A DNA stretch of 64,000 nt, from assembly GCF_022662195.1 (NCBI RefSeq), contig NZ_JAKMCS010000001.1:434001-498000 (forward strand). Direction: 5' to 3'. The position numbers and the translations under genes were made by a program. Source of the stretch: Aestuariivivens insulae. GTDB taxonomy: Bacteria > Bacteroidota > Bacteroidia > Flavobacteriales > Flavobacteriaceae. Shown in pieces: positions 62,996 to 64,000 of this stretch. Each line of letters opens with the position of its first letter. Within the stretch, counting starts at the first letter, position 1. The notes below the pieces were generated by a model. That model was not told the DNA's origin, ran no database searches, and saw nothing but the letters and a program-made list of their open reading frames with translations.

Positions 62996-63775
62996 ATGAC
63001 TAAAACCGCACTAATAACTGGAGCAGCTTCAGGATTGGGTTATGAATTATCATTGTTGTTGGCCAATGATGCCTATAATCTAATTTTAATAGATGTTGAT
63101 ACAGAAAAACTAAATGAAGTAAAGGCAGAGATTACAAAATCTTATGGCTGTAACGTTGATGTTATGGTCAAGGATTTGAGTAAACCCAATGTCGCCAATG
63201 AAATTGTGGAAGCTATAGATGTTGTTGTTGATGTTCTGGTTAATAACGCTGGCTTTGGATTATTCGGCACCTTTACCAATACAGAATGGCAACGAGAATT
63301 GGACATGCTGTATGTACATGTTATTACGAGTACCCATTTAACAAAATTAGTATTGGATGGGATGGTAAAACGAGGGTCTGGTAAAATTCTAAATATATCG
63401 TCTCTTGCCGCTTTTCAACCAGGGCCGCTCATGTCTATTTATTATGCAACAAAATCGTATTTATTATCATTTTCTGAAGCTATAGCCAATGAACTTAAAG
63501 GGACAGGGGTTACGGTAACCGTATTGTGTCCTGGACCTACCAAAACGGCCTTTCAGGGTGTGGTTTCAGAAAACACTACGGAAAATAAGATTAGTTTTAA
63601 TATGGCAAGTCCATCCGATGTTGCCCAATATGGCTATAAAGCCATGCAAAAAGGAAAAACAGTGGCCATTCCCGGACTAATCAATAAATTTCTTGCAACC
63701 ATCCACCGCTTTGTTTCAAGAAGCATGGCAACAAAAATTGTAAGGAACCTTCAGGAAAAAAACAGGAAAGAATAA
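62996..63775 (+). CDS. Classical SDR family oxidoreductase
   Basis: 259 residues. Cofactor motif TGAASGLGYELSLLLA, structural NNAGFGLFG, catalytic Ser in ILNISSLAAF and YYATK (Tyr-x3-Lys) are all present, followed by CPGPTKTAF. It resembles the DltE/YqjQ-like short-chain dehydrogenases. Substrate unknown. It follows the saccharopine-dehydrogenase-like gene by 28 bp and is probably cotranscribed. Confidence 0.88.
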   Translation: MTKTALITGAASGLGYELSLLLANDAYNLILIDVDTEKLNEVKAEITKSYGCNVDVMVKDLSKPNVANEIVEAIDVVVDVLVNNAGFGLFGTFTNTEWQRELDMLYVHVITSTHLTKLVLDGMVKRGSGKILNISSLAAFQPGPLMSIYYATKSYLLSFSEAIANELKGTGVTVTVLCPGPTKTAFQGVVSENTTENKISFNMASPSDVAQYGYKAMQKGKTVAIPGLINKFLATIHRFVSRSMATKIVRNLQEKNRKE

Positions 63776-63903
63776 GCGTTCCTAAAAGATTAGATTGGAA
63801 TAGGTGTTCTCTGAATTAATTTGATGAATATCCTTTTATAGTTGATGAAAAAGCGTTATCTTATAAGGTAATTATTTGAGTATTAACTAAAAAGAATGGT
63901 GTC

Positions 63904-64000
63904 ATGAATCCTCCTTTAATGTTTACGGTTTTTCTTGTTGTATTTCTGTTATCAGGTATACGCATTATTTTTGAATACAAGCGCGCTTTAAAATTTAGGT
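63904..64000 (+). CDS. Start of a probable slipin/SPFH (band 7) membrane protein, cut by window end
   Basis: 32 codons are visible: an N-terminal membrane helix (PPLMFTVFLVVFLLSGI) followed by RIIFEYKRALKFR. This resembles the RIVPEYERGVVFRLG start of slipin/stomatin proteins. The frame is open to the end of the window. Confidence 0.5.
   Translation, partial: MNPPLMFTVFLVVFLLSGIRIIFEYKRALKFR

Overview
The window looks like chromosomal DNA from a member of the Flavobacteriaceae (Bacteroidetes). The evidence is low G+C, promoters ending in TAnnTTTG, few Shine-Dalgarno sites, FecR-SusC-SusD loci, many lipoproteins, and a tmRNA tag ending YALAA. I see no transposase, integrase, phage gene or CRISPR array. 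The taxon is inferred from gene content only.

Layout: 1-7 kb holds ApbE, a minus-strand housekeeping run (gpmI, HAD phosphatase, map, DUF3050, methyltransferase), an ankyrin protein and a GNAT. At 7.07 kb a tRNA-Gly is followed by five tandem copies of a ~115-bp unit, each made of a terminator hairpin, a spacer and the last 20 nt of that tRNA. From 7.8 to 18.9 kb come peptidase E, three tandem paralogues with a carboxypeptidase-regulatory-like domain, DUF6702, an M1 peptidase, TatA, an O-methyltransferase and a 946-residue thioredoxin-domain protein.

From 19 to 27 kb the minus strand carries a near-complete route from kynurenine to the aminomuconate level: kynU, kmo, a RidA-type deaminase, an ALDH, an SDR without the usual Tyr-x3-Lys, a CDF-like transporter, 3-hydroxyanthranilate dioxygenase and ACMS decarboxylase. 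Small palindromic repeats have entered this cluster. Three of them are translated as terminal extensions of KynU, Kmo and the RidA protein. A CDGSH iron-sulfur protein and a lipoprotein esterase follow.

From 28.8 to 34.8 kb is a galactose module: a vSGLT-like Na+/galactose symporter diverges from gntR-galM-galK-galT.

From 35 to 58.7 kb are an ECF sigma gene and two tandem, recently duplicated FecR-SusC-SusD loci. They share a 37-bp promoter-like element before each fecR and a conserved hairpin before each susC. The second locus continues into a lipoprotein, two TlpA-type thioredoxin lipoproteins, an M16 peptidase, a lone DsbD-alpha domain and full DsbD. No glycoside hydrolase is present, so peptide or thiol-containing cargo is a better guess than glycan. 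A 26-codon relic of a TlpA gene lies just after dsbD.

From 58.8 to 64 kb are a class V aminotransferase, an NTF2-like lipoprotein, ssrA (tmRNA, minus strand), a saccharopine-dehydrogenase-like oxidoreductase, a classical SDR and the first codons of a probable slipin/SPFH protein cut by the window end.
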